A stretch of DNA of 43,781 bases from assembly GCA_028820695.1 (NCBI GenBank), contig JAPPIB010000023.1, positions 1 through 43,781 on the forward strand, given 5' to 3'. Below the pieces are notes generated by a model that had not been told where the DNA came from, did not search any database, and saw only the letters and a program-made list of their open reading frames with translations. Shown here piece by piece: positions 1 to 7,205 of this stretch; the first letter of the stretch is position 1; each line of letters opens with the position of its first letter. Made by a program: the position numbers and the translations under genes. Source of the DNA: Acidiferrobacterales bacterium. Lineage in GTDB: Bacteria > Pseudomonadota > Gammaproteobacteria > Arenicellales > JAJDZL01.

Positions 1-65
1 CCTGCCTTAGCCTATGCCTCATTTTAAAGAAATTGAAATATTTAGACGCACACCCGGAGGTGAAA

Positions 66-90
66 TTCGCGTCGGTCGATTCGCGTCGGT
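66..90. repeat. Tandem direct repeat TTCGCGTCGGT, two copies
   Basis: The 11-mer TTCGCGTCGGT occurs at 66-76 and again at 80-90, a period of 14 bp. It lies upstream of the palindrome and promoter-like element of the ProX-like gene. Direct repeats about one and a half helical turns apart can be activator-binding half-sites, but it could also be chance. Confidence 0.45.
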
Positions 91-135
91 GTGGTACAAT
101 TTTCATGAATCTTGCCCTGTCTGTGTTTTGGTTTT

Positions 136-156
136 GTTTCACCCATTGGGTGAAAC
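136..156. promoter_or_regulatory. Perfect palindrome, operator-like
   Basis: GTTTCACCC (136-144) and GGGTGAAAC (148-156) form a perfect 9-bp inverted repeat around a 3-nt centre. It sits 45 bp upstream of the -35-like TTGACT at 202. It is not followed by a T-run and no gene ends just before it, so an operator is more likely than a terminator. The regulator is unknown and no regulator gene lies in the window. Confidence 0.55.
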
Positions 157-201
157 GGTTTAAGTATGTAACCTATTATACCGGCAGGGCTTTTCTTGTT
201 T

Positions 202-233
202 TTGACTTGTCTAAAGAGATTTCAGGGTAAAAT
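202..233 (+). promoter_or_regulatory. Promoter-like element P1 (shared layout with P2)
   Basis: TTGACTTG (202-209), 11 nt, TTCAGGG (221-227), then TAAAAT (228-233). The TTGACT to TAAAAT spacing is 20 nt, too long for an ordinary sigma-70 promoter but typical of promoters that need an activator such as a MerR-family protein. The same arrangement with the same spacing occurs at 3307-3338 upstream of the corrinoid-protein gene, which is why I regard it as a real shared control element. Confidence 0.55.
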
Positions 234-320
234 GTCATAAAATTTTTTCTAAGCTTTGCCGATACTTCCCGAAGGCAAGCGTAAGAATTTCATCAATCGG
301 GAATATAGGAGAAAATTGAA

Positions 321-1322
321 GTGTCTAACTTTAAGAGAATCATTCTGGGCAGTTTGGCAATCTCGATGGTTGTGTTCGGTGCGAATACAGTATCCGCTGA
401 GTCCATGCCGGGAAAAGGTGTTACGGTTCGACCTATTGAAGGTGTGAATCTTGAAGAGAAATTTCAGCATCAGATCATTTATCGGGCGTTGGAACAGCTT
501 GGTTATGAAGTTGCAGACCCACAGGAAGTCGAGTACCAGACTATCCATCTTGCGCTTGGCACAGGTGATGGCGACTTCACGGCAGTACATTGGGACCCGT
601 TGCACCTGGTATTCTTCAATGAATCGGGTGGCGAAGAGACAATGACGAAAGTCGGCGAGTTCATCGCAGGTGCGCTCCAAGGTTACCTCGTTGACAAGGC
701 ATCTTACGAAGCCGGCGTCACCAATCTGGGTGACCTGAAAGATCCGGAAGTCGCAAAGAGATTCGACGCCGATGGAAACGGAACGGCTGACCTCGCAGGG
801 TGTGTTCCCGGCTGGGGTTGCGAGCGAGTCATTGAGCACCATCTCACTGAATACGGTCTTCGGGACACGGTCACACATAACCAGGGCGCATACAGCGCAA
901 TCATCGCCGAAACGATTGCCTTGGAAGAGGCGGGCGACCCGATCATCTATTACACATGGACACCGTTCTGGGTATCCGGAGTGCTCGTGCCAGGTGATAA
1001 TGTTGAATGGATTGAGGTTCCATACTCATCCTTGCCGGACGGCCGCGAAGCCAACACTGAGTTCATGGGCATGGAACTGGGCTTTGAGGTCAACAGTCTT
1101 CGTGTGGTCGCAAACAACGATTTTCTGAACGCCAATCCGGCTGCAGCGAAGTTGTTTGAACTTGCGAAACTGGACATCAATGAAGTGTCTGCACAAAACA
1201 AGAAGATGCGCGATGGCGAAGACTCTGTAGCAGACATCGCTCGACATGTTGACGAATGGATCAGTGCCAATCAGGCAACATTCGACAGTTGGGTAGCTGA
1301 GGCCAGAGCCGCAGGAGGCTGA
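321..1322 (+). CDS. proX: Glycine betaine/proline betaine ABC substrate-binding protein (ProX type)
   Basis: Periplasmic binding protein that delivers quaternary ammonium osmolytes to an ABC importer. It is 333 residues with a GTG start at 321 and AGGAGA seven bases upstream. Residues 1-26 are a signal peptide (basic start, hydrophobic core, VSA cleavage site). The mature chain resembles E. coli ProX throughout. The aromatic cage that holds the trimethylammonium group looks intact: Trp91 in AVHWDPLH, Trp165 in PGWGCE and Trp213/217 in YYTWTPFW. The cysteines equivalent to the ProX disulfide (161, 167) are present. No ATPase or permease of the ProU type lies in the window, so the partner must be elsewhere or upstream of base 1. 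Its place before the methyltransferase genes suggests it supplies their substrate. Confidence 0.93.
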   Translation: MSNFKRIILGSLAISMVVFGANTVSAESMPGKGVTVRPIEGVNLEEKFQHQIIYRALEQLGYEVADPQEVEYQTIHLALGTGDGDFTAVHWDPLHLVFFNESGGEETMTKVGEFIAGALQGYLVDKASYEAGVTNLGDLKDPEVAKRFDADGNGTADLAGCVPGWGCERVIEHHLTEYGLRDTVTHNQGAYSAIIAETIALEEAGDPIIYYTWTPFWVSGVLVPGDNVEWIEVPYSSLPDGREANTEFMGMELGFEVNSLRVVANNDFLNANPAAAKLFELAKLDINEVSAQNKKMRDGEDSVADIARHVDEWISANQATFDSWVAEARAAGG

Positions 1323-1337
1323 ACTGTTGCATTTGCG

Positions 1338-1371
1338 GGGAGAGCGGGCACTCGCTCTCCCTGTAATTTTT
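1338..1371 (+). terminator. Hairpin with T-run after the ProX-like gene
   Basis: GGGAGAGCG (1338-1346) and CGCTCTCCC (1353-1361) form a perfect 9-bp GC-rich stem with a 6-nt loop, followed by TGTAA and five T. It begins 15 nt after the stop codon. It probably ends or attenuates transcription from P1, giving more binding protein than downstream methyltransferase, as is common for binding-protein genes. Confidence 0.65.
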
Positions 1372-1462
1372 GGGTTTTGCCGCTCCCAACTTGTCAATCA
1401 CTGCAGCGAACCGTCTCGAACAGGGTTCGCCAACCAAGCGGATAAAGATCAAATTCGCATAA

Positions 1463-3040
1463 GTGACACGGCGGATGAACCAGCACCAGACTAACGACGG
1501 ACTGCTGAATCAACGAGTCGGACGTTCCCGAAGAAAGAAAATCCGTAAAGATGTGCGCGAGGCGATGCTTCCGGCACTTGAATATGGAATTCCTCGAATT
1601 GAGCCCCTGTCCGCCGAGCAGATTGCCCGAATCCATGGCGCTTCGATGGATATCCTCGAGAATGTGGGTGTCGTATTTCGTGATCCTGTGGCAGTAGCCG
1701 ACTGGAAACGCGCAGGTGCCGATATTCGGGACGGTGATCGGGTTCATCTCGATCGGGACATGGTAACCGAGTTGATCAGTACAATCCCGTCTGAAATCAC
1801 CTACCACGCACGCGACCCTGAGAAAAGCATCAGGATTGGTGACAAAAGCGCAATGCTGATTCCCATGGCAGGTGCGCCTTATCTCAGGGATCTCGACGAC
1901 AGACGACGTGCGCCAACGCTTGACGATCTGGCCATGTTCCACAAACTGTCTCACATGGCCCCTTCACTGCATTCAACATGCCACCATATTGTGGAGCCGA
2001 TGGATCATGTTGTTGCACATCGCCACTTGAGAATCACCTATTCATCCATGAAGTACTCCGACAAGACATTCATGGGAATGACGACATCGGAACGAAATGC
2101 CGAGGACGTTCTGGACATGTGTGAGATCTTGTTTGGAAAGGACTTCCTGGAAACACGCCCTGTCATAACCGGCAACTGCAACGGCAATTCACCTCTGCTT
2201 TGGGATCAGACCATGCTCGGTGCGATGCGAGCATTCAATCGACGAAACCAACCCATCTTGTGTTCACCGTTTGTATTGGGCGGTGCCAATACGCCTGCAT
2301 CGACTGCGGCAGCGGTGGCACAGCTGAATGCTGAGGCTTTATCAGCCCTCGCTTATACGCAGGTCGTGAGAAAAGGCTGTCCGGCGATTTACGGACACTA
2401 CCTTTCGACTGTATCGATGCAATCCGGCGCACCGATGGCGGGCACCCCGGAAATCAGCCTGATGAATTTCATGATCGGTCAGCTTGCCAGGCATTACAAC
2501 ATACCGTGGCGCACCTCAAATACATTGGGCGGTGCCAAGACATTTGATGCGCAGGCTGGTTACGAAAGCGCTTCGACCATGATGGCAGCGTTGCTTTCCG
2601 GCGCACACTATGTATGGCATTCAGCGGGCTGGAATGAGGCTGGCATGCACTGTTCTGTGGCGAAATTCATGGTTGATGTCGAGCAATGCGCCATGGGGTA
2701 CCGCATGGCACAAGGGATTGATTGGAGCGACTTCGATGAAGCGGTGGATGCCGTCTCTGATGTCGGACCCGGAGGTCACTACCTTGGACACCCTCACACG
2801 CTCCGGCGCTTTCAGGATGCGTTTTTCATGCCGAAGCTGTTTGACAATTCAACATTCGAGCAATGGTATGCAAATGGTGAGGTTGAGGTCACTGAACGAG
2901 CCTTGAAAGCGGCCCGTGAATTGCTCAACGCGTACGAGGAACCAAAACTCGAGGATTCTGTCGATGAAGCCCTGCTGGATTTCATCGCCCGAAGGGAACG
3001 TGAAATTCCGGCAGTTGATGAGTTGAATCAACGATACTGA
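1463..3040 (+). CDS. MttB-superfamily trimethylamine/betaine:corrinoid methyltransferase (non-pyrrolysine)
   Basis: Predicted to move a methyl group from a quaternary amine to the Co(I) corrinoid protein. The frame has 525 codons with no in-frame amber codon, unlike the pyrrolysine-containing archaeal trimethylamine enzymes. It therefore belongs with the non-Pyl homologues, whose characterised members act on glycine betaine, proline betaine, carnitine or gamma-butyrobetaine. The TIM-barrel region begins near residue 40 (YGIPRIEPLSAEQIARIH); family-like segments include ITGNCNGNSPLLWD, FVLGGANTPAST and SNTLGGAKTFDAQAGYESA. The N-terminal 30 residues are basic (GRSRRKKIRK). The start is GTG at 1463 or ATG at 1475; neither has a good Shine-Dalgarno. 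The neighbouring ProX favours a betaine substrate, but that is inference. Confidence 0.9.
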   Translation: MTRRMNQHQTNDGLLNQRVGRSRRKKIRKDVREAMLPALEYGIPRIEPLSAEQIARIHGASMDILENVGVVFRDPVAVADWKRAGADIRDGDRVHLDRDMVTELISTIPSEITYHARDPEKSIRIGDKSAMLIPMAGAPYLRDLDDRRRAPTLDDLAMFHKLSHMAPSLHSTCHHIVEPMDHVVAHRHLRITYSSMKYSDKTFMGMTTSERNAEDVLDMCEILFGKDFLETRPVITGNCNGNSPLLWDQTMLGAMRAFNRRNQPILCSPFVLGGANTPASTAAAVAQLNAEALSALAYTQVVRKGCPAIYGHYLSTVSMQSGAPMAGTPEISLMNFMIGQLARHYNIPWRTSNTLGGAKTFDAQAGYESASTMMAALLSGAHYVWHSAGWNEAGMHCSVAKFMVDVEQCAMGYRMAQGIDWSDFDEAVDAVSDVGPGGHYLGHPHTLRRFQDAFFMPKLFDNSTFEQWYANGEVEVTERALKAARELLNAYEEPKLEDSVDEALLDFIARREREIPAVDELNQRY

Positions 3041-3049
3041 CAGCGACGG

Positions 3050-3211
3050 ATGATGAACCGCGCGCCGAGTCCCGCACATTGTGATGACCCAATATCCTTC
3101 GAAGAGTTGCATGACCAGCTTCCAGTGCAGGATTCATTCATTTTGAGGCCACGCGCATTGACTGGTTCAACTCGACTTTTCGGTAGACGGTATGACCTGT
3201 TTCAGTGCTAA
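3050..3211 (+). CDS. Possible 53-residue small protein, unrecognised
   Basis: An open frame starts with two ATG codons nine bases after the MttB-like stop and ends TAA at 3211. It encodes 53 residues with a mixed, soluble composition, including FEELHDQLPVQD, LRPRALTG and FGRRYDLFQC. There is no signal or membrane segment. I recognise no family. The close spacing to the methyltransferase gene is the only argument for it; it could be a chance frame. Confidence 0.25.
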   Translation: MMNRAPSPAHCDDPISFEELHDQLPVQDSFILRPRALTGSTRLFGRRYDLFQC

Positions 3212-3433
3212 TTCCATTGGTAATTCACATAGTATTATGCGGTTTGGCATTTCGCCGGGCATATAATTTTCGTGACGTACAATGAACTTGAATTATGCGG
3301 AAAAACTTGACTTGAATTCATCTGATTCAGAGTAAAATACGCCGAATTCTTGTCATGAACTGAAATTACAATCTCAATTACTTCGCTTGGATTGATTTGT
3401 CCACGATGCCCATCTTTAATTGGTCCGTAAATT
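3212..3433. promoter_or_regulatory. AT-rich intergenic region before the corrinoid-protein gene
   Basis: About 220 bp with a clear drop in GC. It contains the P2 element at 3307-3338. A 69-codon minus-strand frame across it is AT-driven and resembles nothing. There would be a leader of about 95 nt between P2 and the ATG at 3434. No terminator hairpin stands out after the MttB-like gene. Confidence 0.45.
3307..3338 (+). promoter_or_regulatory. Promoter-like element P2 (shared layout with P1)
   Basis: TTGACTTG (3307-3314), 11 nt, TTCAGAG (3326-3332), then TAAAAT (3333-3338). It matches P1 at 20 of 21 non-spacer positions with the same 11-nt spacer. It lies about 95 bp upstream of the corrinoid-protein start and would make that gene and its followers a co-regulated second transcript. 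Confidence 0.55.
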
Positions 3434-4126
3434 ATGGAAAACATAGACGATATTGATCTTTCATCATTGTCTGACGACGAACTGGTTGAGCAGATGCACG
3501 ACGATCTGTATGACGGCTTGAAAGAGGAAATCGAAGAGGGAACCCATATCCTCCTGAGCCGGGGATGGGAGCCTTATGCGGTCCTTCAGGATGCCTTGGT
3601 TGAGGGAATGCGGATTGTTGGTATTGATTTCCGTGACGGAATACTTTTTGTACCAGAGGTTCTCATGTCAGCAAACGCCATGAAAGGAGGGATGGCAATT
3701 CTACGCCCACTTCTTGCAGAAACTGGCGCGCCCACTATTGGCAAGATGGTCATCGGCACCGTCAAGGGCGATATCCATGACATCGGCAAGAACCTGGTCG
3801 CGATGATGCTTGAAGGTGCTGGATTTGAAGTGATCAATCTGGGAATAAACAACCCCGTCGAAAACTATCTTTCCGCACTTGAGGAGCACGAACCCGAACT
3901 ATTGGGAATGTCCGCATTGCTGACGACGACGATGCCCTATATGAAAGTTGTCATCGACACTTTGGTCGAACAGGGTAACCGGGATGATTACATCGTTGTT
4001 GTTGGTGGAGCCCCACTGAACGAAGAGTTCGGAAATGCAATCGGAGCAGATGCCTACTGTCGTGATGCGGCTGTCGCTGTAGAATCCTGTAAGGAATTGG
4101 TAGCTCAGTTTCGGGCGGCAAGCTGA
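3434..4126 (+). CDS. Corrinoid (B12-binding) methyl-carrier protein, MtbC/MtgC-like
   Basis: Small corrinoid protein that accepts the methyl group from the MttB-like enzyme and hands it to the methyl-THF methyltransferase. It is 230 residues. An N-terminal helical cap (about 15-95, ending VPEVLMSANAMKGGMAIL) precedes a Rossmann-like B12 domain (about 100-228). The base-off/His-on motif is complete: DIHDIG with Asp113, His115 and Gly118, then Ser160-x-Leu162 and the VVGGAP loop near 200. The acidic N-terminus is unremarkable. It is followed after 50 bp by its partner methyltransferase gene. Confidence 0.94.
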   Translation: MENIDDIDLSSLSDDELVEQMHDDLYDGLKEEIEEGTHILLSRGWEPYAVLQDALVEGMRIVGIDFRDGILFVPEVLMSANAMKGGMAILRPLLAETGAPTIGKMVIGTVKGDIHDIGKNLVAMMLEGAGFEVINLGINNPVENYLSALEEHEPELLGMSALLTTTMPYMKVVIDTLVEQGNRDDYIVVVGGAPLNEEFGNAIGADAYCRDAAVAVESCKELVAQFRAAS

Positions 4127-4176
4127 TCAAGACCTTTCTCTTCAGTTTTACTCTCTCCCGACCCTATCCCCCGGCT

Positions 4177-5091
4177 ATGACTGAAACCGTTTTATCATCA
4201 CCGACAAAAACGGTTGTGATCGGTTACGAAAAACCGTTTTGCGTAATTGGCGAGCGAATCAATCCAACGGGAAGAAAGCTTTTGGCGGCTGAAATGGCTC
4301 TCGGCGATTACAGTCGGGTTGAAGCGGATGCTCTAGCCCAGATTCAGGCCGGAGCACATATGCTGGATGTCAATGCCGGCATTCCTCTGGCGGATGAACC
4401 CAAGATACTGGCCGAAGTGGTTCAACTTGTTCAGTCGCTGACTGATATTCCTCTGGTATTGGATTCTTCCATTGTCGCTGCATTGGAATCCGCATTGGCC
4501 GTATACAAAGGACGCCCGTTGGTGAATTCTGTGACCGGAGAGGAAGAGCGGCTGGAAACGGTGTTGCCCCTGGTCAAGAAATATGACGCTGCAGTTGTCG
4601 CGATTTCAAACGACGAAACCGGAATATCGGAAGACCCTGATGTACGGTATGAAGTGGCAAAGAAAATTGTCGAAAGGGCAGAGGACTATGGAATTGCTCG
4701 CTGTGATGTGGTTGTCGATCCGCTTGTCATGCCGATCGGTGCGATCGGCCAGGCCGGTCGTCAGGTGTTCAATATCGTTCACAGACTACGCACTGAACTG
4801 AAGGTGAACACGACCTGTGGCGCTTCCAATATCAGTTTCGGATTGCCGAATCGTCAAGGTTTGAACGCAGCGTTCCTGACAATGGCCATAGGTGCTGGAA
4901 TGACCTCGGCAATCACCAGCCCGTTACATCCCGAAATCATGAATGCCATCATGGCTGCCAATGTCATGACGGGCACCGATCGGGAATGTCGGACGTGGAT
5001 TGCAAAATTCCGCGAACCGATTGGTGATCTTGACAGCGTAGAGAGAGCCAGTCGCCGTAATCGAGCCCGAAGACGAAGGGCGGTGCACTAG
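4177..5091 (+). CDS. Methyltetrahydrofolate:corrinoid methyltransferase (MtgA/MtvA-like, pterin-binding)
   Basis: Expected to transfer the methyl group from methyl-Co(III) corrinoid protein to tetrahydrofolate, giving 5-methyl-THF. It is a single pterin-binding TIM barrel of 304 residues. Recognisable segments are VIGERINPTGRK near the start, GAHMLDVNAGIP, PLVLDSS, PLVNSVTGEEE, VVDPLVMPIGA and TTCGASNISFGLPNR, as in MetH-type and MtgA-type domains. There is no attached B12 domain. The last 14 residues are strongly basic (SRRNRARRRRAVH), which the family core does not need; a similar tail ends the next gene product. Confidence 0.92.
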   Translation: MTETVLSSPTKTVVIGYEKPFCVIGERINPTGRKLLAAEMALGDYSRVEADALAQIQAGAHMLDVNAGIPLADEPKILAEVVQLVQSLTDIPLVLDSSIVAALESALAVYKGRPLVNSVTGEEERLETVLPLVKKYDAAVVAISNDETGISEDPDVRYEVAKKIVERAEDYGIARCDVVVDPLVMPIGAIGQAGRQVFNIVHRLRTELKVNTTCGASNISFGLPNRQGLNAAFLTMAIGAGMTSAITSPLHPEIMNAIMAANVMTGTDRECRTWIAKFREPIGDLDSVERASRRNRARRRRAVH

Positions 5092-5180
5092 TTGTCGAGA
5101 CTCGCTGTCCTCGGCTGTCGGCAAACACCTCCGACCGTTAAGTTTCTGAAATTGAGTCCTGATTTCAAGGTTGACCCAGG

Positions 5181-7205
5181 ATGACGCAGAATACTGATTC
5201 CATGGTGGTATTCACCCCTTCCGGGCGGCGGGGTCGGTTCCCAAAAGGTACAACAATCCTTCAGGCCGCACGTTCACTGGGTGTGGATTTGGATTCGGTC
5301 TGTGGCGGTCGCGCAATGTGCGGACGCTGTCAGATCGAATTGAGCACTGGCGCTTTCGCCAAGCATGGCGTTGAGTCTCGAACCGAGCACCTGAGTTCGC
5401 TGAGTGCGGTTGAGACGGAGTACGCCAAGTCTCACGAGCTGCGGAACGGACGCAGATTGGGGTGTTCAGTCCAGATTTTAGGGGATGTGGTGATTGATGT
5501 CCCTCCGGAGAGTCAGGTTCATCGTCAGGTTGTGAGAAAACGCGCTGAAGTGCATGCAATCAACCTGAATCCTGTCGTTCGAATGTACTATGTCGAGGTG
5601 CAGGAACCGAACATGCACGATCCGTCGGGCGACCTGCAGCGCTTGAAAGACGCACTGGAGTTTGATTGGAGGCTGGAAAATCTTTCTTGCGACTTAAAGC
5701 AAATTCAACAGTTGCAAAGCGCCTTGCGGGAGGGCGAGTGGAAGGTTACCGCCGCGGTGCATGACGGTTCACAGATCGTTGCCGTTTGGCCCGGCTTCAG
5801 GGATCAGGCTTACGGATTGGCGATTGATGTAGGTTCCACTACGATTGCCGCACATCTTTGCGAGTTGTCAAGCGGTCAGGTTGTCGAATCGGCTGGCGTG
5901 ATGAATCCGCAGATCCGATTTGGTGAGGATCTGATGAGCAGGGTTTCCTATCTGATGATGAATCCCGGACACGAAAAGGAAATGACTGATGAAGTGCGCC
6001 GGGCAATTCAGAAACTATCTGAAAATGTAGCGCAAGCCCATGGCATTGAGGTCGAGGATATTCTCGATCTCGTATTTGTCGGCAATCCGGTGATGCAGCA
6101 TTTGCTGTTGGGGATCAGTCCGATCGAGCTTGGCGGCGCACCGTTCGCCCTGGCGACCGACGAGTCCGTCAGCATCTGGGCGAACGAACTGGATCTTTCC
6201 CTTCATCCGAATGCGCGCGCTTTCATTCTGCCATGTATCGCAGGCCATGTCGGAGCTGATGCGGCCGGAATGGTGCTGTCCGAACAGCCATACCTCAGTC
6301 AGGATAACATGCTTCTTGTCGATGTCGGCACCAACGCAGAGATTGTCTTGGGAAATTGCAACCGACTGGTTGCGGCATCCAGTCCCACCGGACCGGCTTT
6401 CGAAGGGGCTCAGATCAGCAGTGGTCAGCGTGCGGCACCGGGTGCCATCGAACGATTGCGAATTGACAAGGAAACCTTGGTTCCAAAGTTCAAGGTTATC
6501 GGATGTGATCTGTGGTCAACACAGGAGGGATTCGAGGACGGAATCAGGGATTTTGGAGTAACCGGAATTTGCGGTTCAGGAATCATTGAGGCCATCGCAG
6601 AAATGTACCTGGCTGGAGTGATCGATTCTGACGGAGTCATTCAGGGTGGCCTTTCGGCCCGAAGTGAGCGAATCATTGCCGATGGCCGTACCTTCTCCTA
6701 TGTGATTCAGGATACCGCTCCGCGAGTTGTCATCACGCAGAATGATGTCCGTGCGATTCAACTGGCAAAGGCCGCTTTGTACGCCGGAATTCGTCTGCTG
6801 ATGGACCGTCTGGCTTTGGAACAGGTCGACGTGATTCGACTGGCCGGCGCGTTCGGGAGTCATGTCGACGTCAAGTATGCAATGGTGCTGGGCATGATCC
6901 CGGACTGTGACCTGAGTCAGGTCACCTCGGCGGGAAATGCTGCCGGAACCGGAGCACGGATTGCCTTGCTGGACCGTAACTCCCGAAGCGAGATACGCCA
7001 GGTCGTCCGCAACATCGAAAAAGTCGAAACCGCGGTAGAACCTAGCTTTCAGACTTACTTCGTCGAGGCGATGGCCATTCCACATCGGTCAGCTTCGTTC
7101 CCGCAGCTCGGCAAGGTTGTGGATTTGCCGAAATCGGCAGGTTCATCGGATCACCAGTCGGGTCAGCGTCGAAGACGACGACGAGCCGCCAATCGGGAAG
7201 GCTGA
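5181..7205 (+). CDS. RACo-type reductive activator of corrinoid protein (2Fe-2S plus ASKHA ATPase)
   Basis: ATP-dependent electron-transfer protein that returns inactive Co(II) corrinoid to Co(I). It is 674 residues. The N-terminal ferredoxin-like domain carries Cys41, Cys47, Cys50 and Cys95 (CGGRAMCGRC and LGCSV), a plant-type 2Fe-2S set. A linker follows, then the ASKHA ATPase domain, with a phosphate motif AIDVGSTTIAAHL at about 214-226 and LLVDVGTNAEIVLGN further on. The C-terminus is Arg-rich (SGQRRRRRRAANREG). The gene is 89 bp after the methyltransferase gene and its stop overlaps the next start (TGATG). Low-potential electrons must come from a donor not encoded here. Confidence 0.92.
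   Translation: MTQNTDSMVVFTPSGRRGRFPKGTTILQAARSLGVDLDSVCGGRAMCGRCQIELSTGAFAKHGVESRTEHLSSLSAVETEYAKSHELRNGRRLGCSVQILGDVVIDVPPESQVHRQVVRKRAEVHAINLNPVVRMYYVEVQEPNMHDPSGDLQRLKDALEFDWRLENLSCDLKQIQQLQSALREGEWKVTAAVHDGSQIVAVWPGFRDQAYGLAIDVGSTTIAAHLCELSSGQVVESAGVMNPQIRFGEDLMSRVSYLMMNPGHEKEMTDEVRRAIQKLSENVAQAHGIEVEDILDLVFVGNPVMQHLLLGISPIELGGAPFALATDESVSIWANELDLSLHPNARAFILPCIAGHVGADAAGMVLSEQPYLSQDNMLLVDVGTNAEIVLGNCNRLVAASSPTGPAFEGAQISSGQRAAPGAIERLRIDKETLVPKFKVIGCDLWSTQEGFEDGIRDFGVTGICGSGIIEAIAEMYLAGVIDSDGVIQGGLSARSERIIADGRTFSYVIQDTAPRVVITQNDVRAIQLAKAALYAGIRLLMDRLALEQVDVIRLAGAFGSHVDVKYAMVLGMIPDCDLSQVTSAGNAAGTGARIALLDRNSRSEIRQVVRNIEKVETAVEPSFQTYFVEAMAIPHRSASFPQLGKVVDLPKSAGSSDHQSGQRRRRRRAANREG

Larger units (their letters stand above)
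1..320. promoter_or_regulatory. Upstream control region of the betaine-binding protein gene
   Basis: AT-rich DNA with no convincing gene; a 65-codon reading frame inside it has no recognisable product. It holds three regulatory-looking elements, listed separately: a tandem direct repeat (66-90), a perfect palindrome (136-156) and a promoter-like element (202-233). From the TAAAAT box to the GTG start at 321 there would be a leader of about 80 nt, ending in a Shine-Dalgarno-like AGGAGA at 308-313. I see no recognisable riboswitch, and no cobalamin-riboswitch B12 box that I could identify by eye. Confidence 0.5.

Noticed and set aside
33..230. 65-codon plus-strand frame before proX
   Set aside because: It covers the repeats and promoter-like sequences, is rich in aromatic residues by chance and has no ribosome site or family.
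1463..3040. Possible pyrrolysine (in-frame amber) methyltransferase
   Set aside because: The frame runs 525 codons without an internal TAG, and TAG serves as an ordinary stop in soxA and hinT.
3235..3444. 69-codon minus-strand frame before the corrinoid-protein gene
   Set aside because: It lies in AT-rich promoter DNA, crosses P2 and resembles nothing.
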